A stretch of DNA of 64,000 bases, taken from contig NC_089226.1 in assembly GCF_963924675.1 (NCBI RefSeq), positions 48,377,124 to 48,441,123 of the forward strand. Direction: 5' to 3'. Both the position numbers and the translations under genes were made by a program. This document shows, piece by piece, positions 50,700 to 60,737 of the stretch (position 1 is the first letter of the stretch; each line of letters begins with the position of its first letter). The stretch is from Phocoena phocoena. Taxonomy: Eukaryota; Chordata; Mammalia; Artiodactyla; Phocoenidae. The notes under the pieces are model-generated. The model worked only from the letters and a program-made list of their open reading frames with translations, did not search any database and was not told where the DNA came from.

Positions 50700-50840
50700 T
50701 TGTTTACCATCTCTAGTCTTCATAACTCTGCACGGTAGGGGTTAATAACCCCACTTTGTAGATAAGCAAACAGAGGCTCGAACACTGTGACTTACACAAA
50801 GCCATACTCACCACCAGAGCCAGAGTCTGATTCCAAATCC
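50700..50840 (-). repeat. MIR fragment, minus orientation
   Basis: Reversed MIR: taataaccccactttgtaga, taagcaaacagaggctcgaa, agagccagagtctgattcca. It lies tail to tail with the preceding MIR. Confidence 0.56.
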
Positions 50841-50951
50841 TGATGGCTTGCTCTCTTTCCACCAGCCAATTGTGAGGCACAGTGCCAGGCACTTAGGTGG
50901 CACCCAAAGAGTGCTAGTTTTACCCACTTCCTACTCTGCGGCCTTCCTATC

Positions 50952-50984
<33 letters not shown>

Positions 50985-52051
50985 TCTCCAACAAGCAGTT
51001 TTGCAGCTGGGCCAGCCACATGCTGATTTTCATTTTTAAAAATTTTTTTGTTCTTCTGCAATTTTGACAGCTTCACTTTCAAAAGAAAAAAAAAGAAAAG
51101 AAAAAAACCGATAAAGCAACCACCAGCCTTGTCATTCATGCTTCCCGAACAACAGTAATACTTCTGGGGCTTCTTGGAGCCTCTAAGACATCAAGGTGGG
51201 GAAGGGGGCGGACTCCTCCTTTTTGAGTTTGGAAAATGTTGTATCAGATAAAGCCATGGCTCTGAGGCCAAATCTACAACCCAGGGAGTGAGTAGGCTAG
51301 CTGACACAGAAGTCAAGGATGCAGGGCCCTAGCGAAACAGCCCACTTCTGCCCCAGGTTCCTTTGCCGGCCATCCACTCAGGCAAGCTGAAGTCGAAGGG
51401 AGAGGAGGATGCTCTCTGCAGGTTCCGTGCGGGCCTCCCTGCACACCTGGAGAACTCGGCCTTGGAGGTCGCCCACCCTAGGGCAGCAGAGGCAATGAGA
51501 GCCGAGTGAGATCTCCGGGTCACATCAGCGCCGGGAGCGCTCCGGCTCGGACCCCAGGGACTCCCGAGTGGCGAGGAGCGCACAGGCGTGCTGGGCTGGG
51601 CTGGCGAGCCTCGCGCTCCCTCCCTCTCTCGGCCCCTCCCTCCCACCCCACTTGCCCGGCCGGCGCTCCCCACGGTGACTCTGGATTGCAGCAAGCCATT
51701 GGCTTTTTACCAAACCGGGAGCTGCAGTATTTTTTTTTTTTTTTTTTTCCTTCAGGGAGAATAATTTCAGCCCCCTTCAGCTCGCATGACAATCTTGTGT
51801 GACTGGGGCGAGTAGGCGGGCACATCCTTTTACATACTGCCCCACCTCCTTTGAACCCTCCTCTAAGAGCCTGGCTTCCTTTTATTTTTCAAATTAAAAA
51901 AAAAAAAATTACCTCCCCCAAATTCACCATAGTGGGGGGAATCCTTCTTGGTTCTGTCCCTCCCCCCTCCCCCACGCCTTGTTCCCCGGGGAAGGGAGAC
52001 CCCGAGACGCTTGGTACTTGCCCGCGGCGTTGCTTCTACCCCGGCGCTGGG

Positions 52052-52102
52052 ATGGCCGCACTGGGCGCAGGGGGCAGCGATCGAAGTGACCGCCGGGTCT
52101 AG
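52052..52102 (+). promoter_or_regulatory. Upstream ORF 1, 16 codons
   Basis: ATG at 52052 in a strong Kozak context (G at -3, G at +4), ending at TAG 52100-52102, wholly before the main start at 52217. If included in the transcript it should reduce translation of the main frame. Confidence 0.5.
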
Positions 52103-52113
52103 GCTGTCGCTCC

Positions 52114-52194
52114 ATGTGCCGGGTGAGCACCGTGTTCGGGTCCCCCAGCGCGCTGCCACTGCCGCAGCCCGGAAGGAGTGTGCCCCGTTGTTAA
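52114..52194 (+). promoter_or_regulatory. Upstream ORF 2, 26 codons
   Basis: ATG at 52114 in a weak context (T at -3), stop TAA at 52192-52194, 22 bases before the main start codon. It also contains a GGGTGAGC donor-like sequence near 52120. Confidence 0.45.
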
Positions 52195-52216
52195 GGACCC
52201 TGACTGTTTTACACCA

Positions 52217-52279
52217 ATGATTTGCCACTGCAAAGTTGCTTGCACCAATAACACTTTGTCGTTGATGTTTGGATGCAAG
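52217..52279 (+). CDS. DLG2: DLG2 (PSD-93) alternative first coding exon
   Basis: The exon encodes exactly 21 residues, starting MICHCK and ending LMFGCK, followed by the donor GTAGGA in phase 0. I recognise this from memory as one of the alternative N-termini of DLG2, a MAGUK scaffold with three PDZ domains, an SH3 and a guanylate-kinase-like domain that clusters receptors and channels at synapses. In the family the next exon begins KYRYQDED, not in this window. Cysteines are at 3, 5, 9 and 20. Cys3 and Cys5 match the spacing of the MDCLC start of PSD-95 (DLG4), where these two are palmitoylated, so membrane anchoring of this isoform is likely but inferred. The ATG context is weak (C at -3, A at +4) and two upstream ORFs precede it. 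The frame is open upstream of the ATG to at least 52178 but there is no in-frame ATG there. Which isoform letter it is was not decided. Confidence 0.88.
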
Positions 52280-53859
52280 GTAGGACGAGGTTCATGTCTT
52301 TTTAATGCATGCTGCCTCCCTTGGGGGAGCAAACCATTCCTTTTGTTGTTTGTTTATGTGTCTGCCTGTTGGGAGAGTGACAGAAGCTACGACTTGTTCT
52401 GCTCTCTCTGGGAGCCGGCTGGGTTTGGGGCCGGGAGAGCTCACTGATGTTGGGTTAAAAACTCAGTTGTGACGGGACCCTGGTCTCTAATGTACAGAGG
52501 CGCCAAGAGCAGATAATGCCCGCCTCGGAAAGGGGGCGCCTTAGGTGGCTCTCTGCTTGGGATCTCTTTATATACTTAGCTAGTGACTGGGCTTCTGGAG
52601 GCTCCTCCGTGAGCTCCTGAACTCGTCACAGGTTGCCACCGCCTGGAGCCCCACAGTCAGGGTTAGCTGGAGTGGTAGATGTACTTGAAATGGAATTAAG
52701 CATATCAGTTTGCAATTTGACACTTTTCAAGCTGAGGAGCCTATTTTTATTTTAGACAGAAAATCTGGAGCCAGGCTCATGTTGCCCCCAATTGTGTATT
52801 TTTCTCTGAGCTTATACAATCCACTTGAAATCCACACTCAGAAATTTTATCCAGAGGTGGCGTGATTACTCAGTGAGTTTCTAGTGAATAACTGTCCCAC
52901 ACCAGATTTTTGTAAAGGGGATTGGTGTTCCCAAGGAAATGAGGTTTGAAGGTTTTTGAAGCAGGTTAGCATTCATTGCTCAGTGTCTGAAACTTTTTTT
53001 GGTGGACGCGATGATGCACCCCCTGAGAAAGATTCATAGAACTCGTCATTTGAGCAGTCTTAGCCAATGAATGGTCTGAGTCCATGTCACCTTACTCCTA
53101 GATACACACCTTCACTTCTTTTCATTATGAAAAACTGGGGGAGGGGGATTGTCTCACCTGTTTGTATAAAACACTTTTGGGGCCGCTATGATGGTTCTCT
53201 AAGGAGAGAGAGAGAGAGAGAACATCATATGAAGTAACTGAAAATTCACTTCTGTAAGTGAATAAAACTCACATGATCTCTGTCGTTCTGAAGGATAACA
53301 CCAGTGACTGTATTGGATGCTGGCAAGCACCTTAGACAGTAGAGTTAATGAAACATATACATTCAACTTCATGGATAATGCTCAGAAGAGGTGTAGATTT
53401 AATGGAAAAATTGGGAGTCAAAATCATGAGTCTTATACTGGCTATGCCTAGAGAATTTCTCTTCTCTGAGCCCGAGTTTTCTTCTGTAAAGTGAAAAGTA
53501 TGGATGAGATAATCCTCCACAGCTCTAACATCCTTCAATGATGTTGTTCATAAAATCATTTAATGGTAAAGTTACTGCCAGAGATTTATGTTTTTTACTC
53601 AACATGATAGGCTGCACCTTAGAGTCAGTTACAAAAGTATCGATCATACTTAAACAGTAGCCTGATACTCCTTGTGAAACCCCTGAAAAGGTCTGAGAGT
53701 TGTTGAAGGTTTGTGTGTTCATCACTGTCAGGAAGATATATGTAACTGAACAGCACCAATAACTAACTTGTTAGCTCCTCTCCTCACACAACCTGCCACC
53801 CTTCCCCCATGTGTCTATCCGCTTACTCTTCTAATTGTATTTCCAGCAGCATCTTAGCC
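52280..53859. other. DLG2 intron, unique, no further exon seen
   Basis: CpG density falls off after about 52550. A short (GA)n lies at 53201-53220 and a MIR-like crumb at 53440-53520. No second exon beginning KYRYQ was found here or later in the window. Confidence 0.6.
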
Positions 53860-54130
53860 ATGGCTACTGTTTAAAATCTATTCCAATAAACATATGAGAA
53901 TGCTTTGCAGTGCAAAATGATTATTTACAAAGGTGAATTATTTGCCAGGGGAAATTAAACACCAGCTAATAATCAAATAAGATAAGCTGTTGGTGTGGAG
54001 AATGTTGTTGAATATGCATTCAACCTGGGACATTCAAAAGAAGTTTCTTTTATGCTGTTAAATTTTCCCTGATTTTCAGATCATATTGCAGGGAATTGGT
54101 ATATTTACAAATGCTCTTTTTTTTTTTTTA
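53860..54130. other. Repeat-free intronic block, candidate regulatory element
   Basis: It has clustered AT-rich factor cores: gaatatgcattcaac (POU type), cagctaataatcaaataaga and gataagctg (GATA type). No repeat family. Conservation untested. Confidence 0.3.
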
Positions 54131-54579
54131 ATGTTGGGGAATTACGTTAGTTTAACTTCCTTTAAGTTCTCTTCCTTTTGGTGTTTCAGTTTAAAAAAGT
54201 CAGTTTGTGAGAGAACCATGTCAATAGAGTGAAATACTTAAATGAATGTGTTGGTAGATAATGTTCTTTGGAAAAGAAATCAAATTTCTATAAAATAAAT
54301 TAATACTTTTAGAGAGTCTATCTCATTTTATTTTGCCAAGTATATTTGAATAAGATGATACTTAAAAGCCTTGTATAACGGGCTTGATAATTATATTATA
54401 AACTTACTTAACAGTTGGTTAATTATTTACTGGCTAATGTAAGGCTCCCACCTTGGAATCTTGGATATGGAAATAATGGAGCCTTCTATTCTAGCCTTTC
54501 TCTAGTGAAGTTCTTCAACACTATTTGACAGATGACAACAGAACATAATGTGGAAAAGTTGCATATTGTATAGGCCTGG

Positions 54580-54740
54580 GTTTCGAAGCTGGATGTACCC
54601 AGCTTACTAGATATATGATTTTTCTAAGTCTCAGGTTTTTCACTGGTGAAATGGCCACAGAAATAACTACTGCATTACATATTACTATGTTATTGAGAGG
54701 AGTACAATTTAAATGAGATACATGCAGTGTTTAGTAAGTA
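54580..54740 (+). repeat. MIR, plus orientation
   Basis: MIR order: gcctgggtttcgaagctgga, tttctaagtctcaggttttt, cactggtgaaatggccacag, aatgagatacatgcagtgtt. Confidence 0.58.
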
Positions 54741-55009
54741 TGCATTCATTAAATGACTGATGCTTTTATATGACCTTGGTTATTTTCATAGCTCCACTGA
54801 GGGGGTTTCATCACTTATAGGAAGAATCTCTTTTACTCTTAGGGTAGTTCTTTCGATAAATTGTTCATTTTTGCTATGAGCTTGAGTATTACTTCTCTTA
54901 AAGTTATTTTCTCTATGCTAAGTATTTATATAAAATGTAGGAACAATTTATATATTGATAAAATATTCATAAAACAAAGTGGGTTTATAAAAATGAATGA
55001 AAAACTGAT

Positions 55010-55110
55010 ACCAAAAAATATTTATTGAGCAATCAATAAAATGCTAGGTACTAGAGATGTGGCAATAAACAGCTTTTGTCCCCAGGATCTCGAAGTCCAA
55101 CTATACTAAT
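55010..55110 (-). repeat. L2 3' end fragment, minus orientation
   Basis: Reversed L2 tail: aatatttattgagcaatcaa, gctaggtactagagatgtgg, caataaacagc. Confidence 0.5.
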
Positions 55111-55579
55111 TACGATAATGATTTAAGAAAACATATAAAATAAGGATTTTTAGCTGAATCTTTGAGCAATGAAAGTAGAATTTAAATAATTGTGGGGAAA
55201 AAAAAACTCATAGAGCTATGTCAATATGGAGGCTCCAAAAGTGCATTCATTCCAATATTATCTAGTAAGTTTGAAAATAAGTTTATTAGGATAAGCATTT
55301 ATTTTCTTTCCTGGAAAATAATTAGTATGGCAAAGTCAAAAACCTTGTTTGTGTGTAAGCCAGACTTTGTCCATTTCAAAAGCACTTAAACTGTTCTTAT
55401 TACACCCAAACCTAGTAATGGCTTGAAGGGTTCCGAGTAACTTGAGCTTTCAAGGCAGAAACCCCAAATAATTTTATTTTGTCACTTAGCAATCTCCAGC
55501 CCCTCCCCCCTTGCTGCATCCTGGTTGTCATTCAGCTTACTTAACTGACTATATTACTTATGACTATAAATGTGAAGTG

Positions 55580-55690
55580 TCTTTCTGTACTAGGTTCTAT
55601 CCCAGGCACCATGATAGGCATTAGAGATACAAATATGTATGACATCATTCCCTTTCTCCAGGAATTACAAATCTATTGAGAGAGGTAATT
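55580..55690 (-). repeat. L2 3' end fragment, minus orientation
   Basis: Reversed L2: gttctatcccaggcaccatg, ggcattagagatacaaatat, tccaggaattacaaatctat. Confidence 0.5.
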
Positions 55691-57395
55691 CCACTTCGTT
55701 CCCTAAAATACAGAAAGCCACAGTCCCACTTGAGCTTAAGGTCTCATAAGAGAAATTAGAACACCATTGTTCAAAAAAGTTTTCCTGTTGCTTCAGTTCT
55801 CTTTTTGCCCCAGTCTCTTTTTACCAGATAATGCTGCTTATGGGAATGGGCTTTCCGTGGAAAAGGAGGCCTTCTGAAAGGCCTTTTCTTTTCATAGTAG
55901 TTTCCGTGTCATTATGTGAAAATAGGCATTAGCTTTACCTTTGTGTAACTCTATTTTCTCCACCTGCAAAGATCCAAGTTCTGAATGTAATTTCACAGCA
56001 GCCTATATATTGTTTCTCTTTCCTTTATCTTGTTCATTGCTGCATTGCAAGGACCAGCAGCCCCCGTGTGTCCCCTTCCCTTCCTTTTCCATTTTCTAAT
56101 CACCATTTCCAAGGCAAAACATAAAAAGATAGGATGTTATTTTCCCTAATATTTCTTAATATCCTAATAATGCCTAATATTTCCCTGATATTTTTTATTC
56201 CTTAATAAAAGTATTTTGTAAAGTCCTATATTCTCTGCAATTATTCCTTTACTTTTTTTTAACTCAAAATAAGATTCTATTGAAATATGGCTCATACCGT
56301 ACAAAGCCTCTCTCTTCCCCCCAGATGGTCATTTGTTAATGTAACAACTCAACTGAATCAAACCATCAAGCCCCTAGGTGCACCAGGTACCTTTATCCTT
56401 TATTAAAGGATAGGGAAAAGCTCTTGGAAAAATTGTAAAGTCCTGGAACCTGTTTTTTCCAGTAAATGCATAGACATTGCAAAAACTGCTTCACCCCTCA
56501 AAGGAAAAGAATCATCTGGTAGAAAACAACCTTTTTCTTGTCTATATGGTTACTCTTCCCAAAGAAAGAATAATGAGAATAAGGAAGAGATTTAAATGAA
56601 AGAAAATAGATAAACAAAAAGAGGAAATCAAAAGAAGAAAGAAGTTCTTACTAGAGAAATAAAAGGAAGCGAGAAAAGAATTCAGCTTGATTAAACATCT
56701 GCGAAGGTTAGACAATATCCTAGATGCTTTCCAGGGTCATTTTTTCCAATCTCCATAGTTATCAGACAAACAGAGAAAGGAAGAGGCAGAGAGGAAGTAA
56801 GAAAAGTACAACAAGATGATGGGAAGGGAGAGACATCAGGAAAGAGGAGAAAGAGGAAAGGGAATTGGGCTGTGGGCTCCCAACCTCCAGAGGGTGCTTT
56901 TACAATCTCCCAAGATTGGAGTGCTGTCAGCACCTCTCCGGTGGACAGTTCCCACGAGCCTGCAGGCATTCTCCAACCTCTCCCAGACTTCCTTTTTCAG
57001 TCTAGAAACTAGTCTCTGTGGTGGAAAAGTCGTTTTGTTTGCTCATTTGTTTATTCAAGCATAGCAAACTTTGTTATAAAAGAGTGGTGGTCCCAGAGGA
57101 TTCATTAATCAATATCTCACTGTGTATATTTTTGTATTGGTAGAACAGTTTTTCTATACATGAATATTGCCAGTGTCTGACCATTTTGGTATGTTCTTTG
57201 CTTTTATTTTAAACTAATATATGTTCATTGAAATACATTTAAAAAAAACATAAAATCATAAAGAAAACAAATTTTTAAAAATACTGTTGTCCCAGAGGAC
57301 TGGAGATAAAAGCTATTAATATATTACTAATTTAGTATATTTTTCTAGTTTCCTGGTACTATGTTGTTGGTGGTGGTCCACATATAGCTTCATTT
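55691..57395. other. Repeat-poor DLG2 intron, no exon seen
   Basis: Contains a 7-bp perfect inverted repeat (aggcctt ctga aaggcct, 55867-55884) and purine-rich text at 56560-56680 and 56770-56870. No repeat family or exon is recognised. The frames at 56691-57064 are of chance type. Confidence 0.45.
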
Positions 57396-57409
57396 AAAAA
57401 ATTTAGCTG

Positions 57410-57556
57410 GGTTTCCCTGGTGATGCAGTGGTTGAGAGTCCGCCTGCCGATGCAGGGGACGCGGGTTTGTGCCCCGGTCCGGGAAGATCCCACATGCCGC
57501 GGAGCGGCTAGGCCCGTGAGCCATGGCCGCTGAGCCTGTGTGTCCAGAGCCTGTGC
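57410..57556 (+). mobile_element. CHR SINE lacking its 3' part and poly-A
   Basis: It starts gggtttccctggtgatgcag and runs through the B box and gtgagccatggccgctgagc, but stops at gagcctgtgc. The family's last ~50 bases and poly-A tail are absent. It is still flanked by aaaaaatttagctg (57396-57409) and aaaaaatttagttg (57557-57570), a 14-bp duplication with one mismatch, so the truncated form is what integrated. Confidence 0.92.
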
Positions 57557-57570
57557 AAAAAATTTAGTTG

Positions 57571-58109
57571 AAATCATATTGAGTTTACTTTTGAATGTTT
57601 TAAATTTATATTAGGATTTGTATATATATTTTAACGGCTATATAACAGGTGACCATCCTTATCTTTGGATATTTAATCCAAAGATAAAATTGCCTCCCAC
57701 AATTTTCTACTATTAAAACAAAATAAATAAAAACATATATTGGGGAATAAATCTTTTTTTTTGGATTTGGAATTATTTCCTTTGAATAGTCTAGAATAAG
57801 TAGAATTACTGAGATATATTTTAAATATTTTAAGACTCTTGGTGATTGGTATTGCTACATCCATTTTTAGTATGAATTTGCACTGCCACAAGTTACATTA
57901 TATGTTATAACATTCCCCAGCTTTAAATAGTTTTCCTCTACCTTGTGGATTTTTAAATATGAGGTAATTAGTTTGTTCTCCTCTGAATAAGTTTAAAACA
58001 CTATTAGACTTTGAGTTAATTGTGGGGGGGGGGGTCCCATGACTATATTGGTGTGTTCCAGTTTAAAAATATACAATATCCAAAAATCCAAGTGTTCAAA
58101 ATGGGTACA
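57571..58109. other. Unique AT-rich stretch, no gene seen
   Basis: A run of about 10 G lies at 58023-58032. No repeat or exon is recognised. Confidence 0.4.
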
Positions 58110-58375
58110 TTAAGTCAACATCTATTTACACTGTCAAGGCATTCATCCCTATCCCAGCACATACACACTAACCTGCTACCATGGCCCTGATACTGTTCTA
58201 TATGCATTACAAATGTCAACTCACTTAATCCTCGTTATAATCTTCAGAGATGGGTATAATTGTTATCTCCGTGTTAGAGATGGGGAAACTGAGGCATACA
58301 GAGTTTAATTAAGTTACCTAAAGTCACATAGCTTTTAAGTGACAGAGCCAAAATTTGAGCCCAAGCAGTTTATGT
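58110..58375 (-). repeat. MIR, minus orientation, near full span
   Basis: Reversed MIR: tgatactgttctatatgcat, caactcacttaatcctcgtt, agatggggaaactgaggcat, cataggctttt-like acatagcttttaagtgacag, gagccaaaatttgagcccaa. Confidence 0.7.
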
Positions 58376-58609
58376 CTAGAGCATACACTCATTTCCAGAA
58401 TTAACTATAGGTTTCTTTCAAGTGGCAACTTCCTCTAAGGACCTATAAGTTAGGAGTCAATTTGCAAAAATATAATTTATACCTACTTTTCTGAGAATAA
58501 CTATGAGTCTGAATGCAAGACATATCTGTCAGAAGATTCAGCCTTATTGTAAATGTTTTTTGCTTTTTTTTTTTTTTTTGAGAGAGGAGTTTGACCTAAT
58601 ACACCATAT

Positions 58610-58760
58610 CCTATAGTTTTCATGTTCTCATTTCCCATGTAAGGTTACTAAACCACCTAGACAGGAGGTGACTTTCTGAAGATCACACAGCATGTCATAG
58701 AGCCATAGCTAGAACCGGGTCTCCTAATTTCTAACTCAGTATTATGTTTCTATGCCATGA
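58610..58760 (-). repeat. MIR fragment, minus orientation
   Basis: Reversed MIR: catttcccatgtaaggttac, gaagatcacacagcatgtca, gagccatagctagaaccggg. Confidence 0.5.
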
Positions 58761-58942
58761 CCTCTAACTATGAACTAGAATTTCTGAGAATGAAGGTGAG
58801 AGGAGAGAAATTGACAAGTTTTATCTGTAGAAAGCAGGAAAAATAACACCTTGCTTACAGGATTGCTTTAAGGATTAAGTGATATATCACATGTGAAAAC
58901 ATTTAGCACAATGCCTGGAATGTGGTAAATATTCAATATATA

Positions 58943-59159
58943 CATTTTTTAACATCTTTATTGGAGTATAATTGCTTTACATTGTTGTGTTAGTTGCTGC
59001 TGTATAACAAAGTGAATCAGCTATACGTATACATATATCCTCATATCTCCTCCCTTTTCCTCCCACCCTCCCTATCCCACCCCTCTAGGTGGTCACAAAG
59101 CACCCAGCTGATCTCCCTGTGCTATGTGGCAGCTTCCCACTGGCTGTCTATTTTTACAT
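58943..59159 (-). mobile_element. L1 3' end fragment, 5'-truncated
   Basis: It is the complement of the same L1 3'UTR as at 14.64 kb (aacatctttattggagtata, gtgaatcagctatacgtata, gtggtcacaaagcacccagc) with a short tail. Flanks share ttcaatatata (58932-58942) and ttcaatacata (59160-59170), one mismatch. About 215 bp, so strongly 5'-truncated. Confidence 0.85.
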
Positions 59160-59170
59160 TTCAATACATA

Positions 59171-59679
59171 TTTTTGTCTCCTATTTTATTAAGGCCACTT
59201 TGCAAACTGGTAAAAAACTTGGAGACTGTTGATAGCTGAACAGTGTTCTTCAGTCAAGTACATTGAAATTTACTCAAGAGCAAATGAGGAGTACTTTAAC
59301 CTACCAACACACTGTTAAAGTGTTTTAATGCCACAAAAGGCAGAATCAAGAAGTTTACATAATTCACACCAAAAAAAAAAAAAAAATCCTAGATTAAATC
59401 TGACCCAGAAAGAGAAAATGAAAAATGAGCTAATGAATGAAACAGGTCCTGAATGTCCCAAAGAAGCAGGTTGCATAGGCTTTGTGTCCTATTTGACAAA
59501 GTGTACTTGCCAGTTCAAGGTCCTTTTCAAATTTTATTTTTAATAGTAGACACTTTAGGGAAGAAACTCTAAAAATCCAAAGACAAAGAGGGTTAAATAT
59601 TATGCAGTCACTAAAATATGTTCACAAAAAGGAATGTTGAATCATAGAATTCAAGATCATGAAAAACCTCAGGCTTACT
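59171..59679. other. Unique stretch, no gene seen
   Basis: Contains an A15 run near 59370. Frame 59328-59543 is driven by it and has no family resemblance. Confidence 0.4.
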
Positions 59680-60045
59680 TTTTATATTCATTATGAAGCC
59701 TTTTGCCTTCTGCTTCCTTATGGATATCCAGGTAAAGTTCCAAAGTCCATGTGGTAAAACCATCTCCAGTCCCTTCTTAATTAAATTACCACTGGATTCC
59801 TATGGCATCCAGTACTCAATACTTGAATCTTAACTTTAATATTCAGTTGTAAATTCGGTTTACCTATTCTATTTGTCTGTCTAAACTGTGAGCTCCTTGG
59901 GGGAAGGGCCATATCCTATTCATTTAGTATAGTATTCATTTAGTATAGTACCTAAAAGATCCAGTATAGTACCTAAAAGATCCAATAAATAGACCTGTGC
60001 CTATTCAATACAAGGGAGTCAATATATATTTGTTGAATGATTGAG
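59680..60045 (+). repeat. L2 3' end with local tandem duplications
   Basis: L2 order: ccttttgccttctgcttcct, gtctaaactgtgagctcctt, gggggaagggccatatccta, atatatttgttgaatgattg. Between 59918 and 59983 two overlapping tandem duplications expand the element. Confidence 0.6.
59918..59983 (+). repeat. Two overlapping tandem duplications (16 bp and 21 bp)
   Basis: attcatttagtatagt occurs twice (59918-59933, 59934-59949). A 21-bp unit beginning agtatagtacctaaaag occurs twice (59942-59962, 59963-59983). Both units share agtatagt. Confidence 0.92.
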
Positions 60046-60232
60046 TGAATTATATGGGTGCTTGTAAATATTAGCTGAATGAATTTGTTAAAAAATAAGT
60101 GGTGTGTATTTTATTATTTTATTTGTCATTTTTCTTTAGCAGTTTGCCTCTGAGAACCTCTTGTGCTATCAAACTTCCTAGAGCTTATGTTCCCTGAAAC
60201 ATAGACTACACATTACTCAACGTATTACCCTG

Positions 60233-60737
60233 GTATGATGGTTAATTTTATGTATGAGCTTGAGTGGGCCATGGGGTGCCCAGGCATTTGGCCAAACGTT
60301 ATTCTGGGTGTTTCTGTGAGGGTGTTTCTGGATGAGATTAACATTTGAATCTTTAGACTGAATGAAGCAGGTTGGTCTTCTTAAAGTGGGTGGGTAGGCG
60401 GGCCTCATCTAGTCAGTTGAAGATCTGAATAGAACAAAAAGGCTGAGCAAGAAGAAACTCCTTTTGCCTGACTGCTTTGACCTGGGATATCAGTCTTTCC
60501 TGACCTTTGGTCTTAAAATGAAATTTCAAATCTTCTTGGATGTTGGTCCTGCTGGCCTTCAGACCAGAACTTACACCATTGGCTCTCCTGGTTCTCAGGG
60601 CTTCAGACTTGGACTAAAACTACATGTCAGCTCTCCTAGGTCTCCAGCTTCTTGGGACTTCTCAGCCTCCATAATCAAATGATCTGATTCCTTATAATAA
60701 ATCTCTTTCTGTCTCTGGAGAAGTCTGAGTAATATAC
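60233..60737 (+). mobile_element. Solo LTR of an ancient ERVL (MLT2 type)
   Basis: It follows the MLT2 consensus in order: atggttaattttatgtatga, gggccatggggtgcccaggc, ggtgtttctggatgagatta, gaatagaacaaaaaggctga, cttacaccattggctctcct, ttataataaatctctttctg, ctggagaagtctgagtaata. No internal viral genes flank it, so it is a solo LTR, non-coding and inactive. The frame 60464-60682 lies within it and is not a gene. Confidence 0.82.

Larger units (their letters stand above)
51340..52200 (+). promoter_or_regulatory. DLG2: CpG-rich promoter of the alternative DLG2 transcript
   Basis: This is the only non-repeat CpG-rich block in the window. CpG dinucleotides are frequent at 51350-51680 and 51960-52180, in contrast with the CpG-poor surroundings. 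An inverted CCAAT box (agccattggct) lies at 51695-51705 and there are GC-rich stretches (for example aggcgggc near 51815). No convincing TATA box was found, as expected for a CpG-island promoter with dispersed starts. The coding exon and splice donor downstream give the direction of transcription (plus). The start site cannot be fixed from sequence. Confidence 0.72.
51756..52279 (+). other. DLG2: Proposed first exon (5'UTR plus first codons) of the DLG2 isoform
   Basis: The right edge is firm: ...TTTGGATGCAAG|GTAGGACG, a good splice donor with the intron starting at 52280. The left edge is not. A T19-CC-TTCAG stretch ending at 51755 looks like an acceptor site, so 51756 is a possible left boundary if an upstream non-coding exon exists. 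If transcription starts in the CpG island instead, the exon begins at an unknown point between about 51.7 and 52.1 kb. Confidence 0.5.

Noticed and set aside
51329..51825. Several overlapping long frames on both strands in the CpG-rich block
   Set aside because: High GC lowers stop frequency; the frames are rich in Arg/Pro/Gly/Ser and match nothing. They lie in the promoter.
52178..52216. Extended N-terminus of the DLG2 frame from GTG at 52178
   Set aside because: There is no ATG upstream in this frame; the recognised protein starts MICHCK at 52217.
55867..55884. 7-bp inverted repeat considered as a terminator or structured RNA
   Set aside because: Short arms, no context; expected by chance in a window of this size.
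60464..60682. 72-residue frame
   Set aside because: It lies wholly in the MLT2 solo LTR, which is non-coding.
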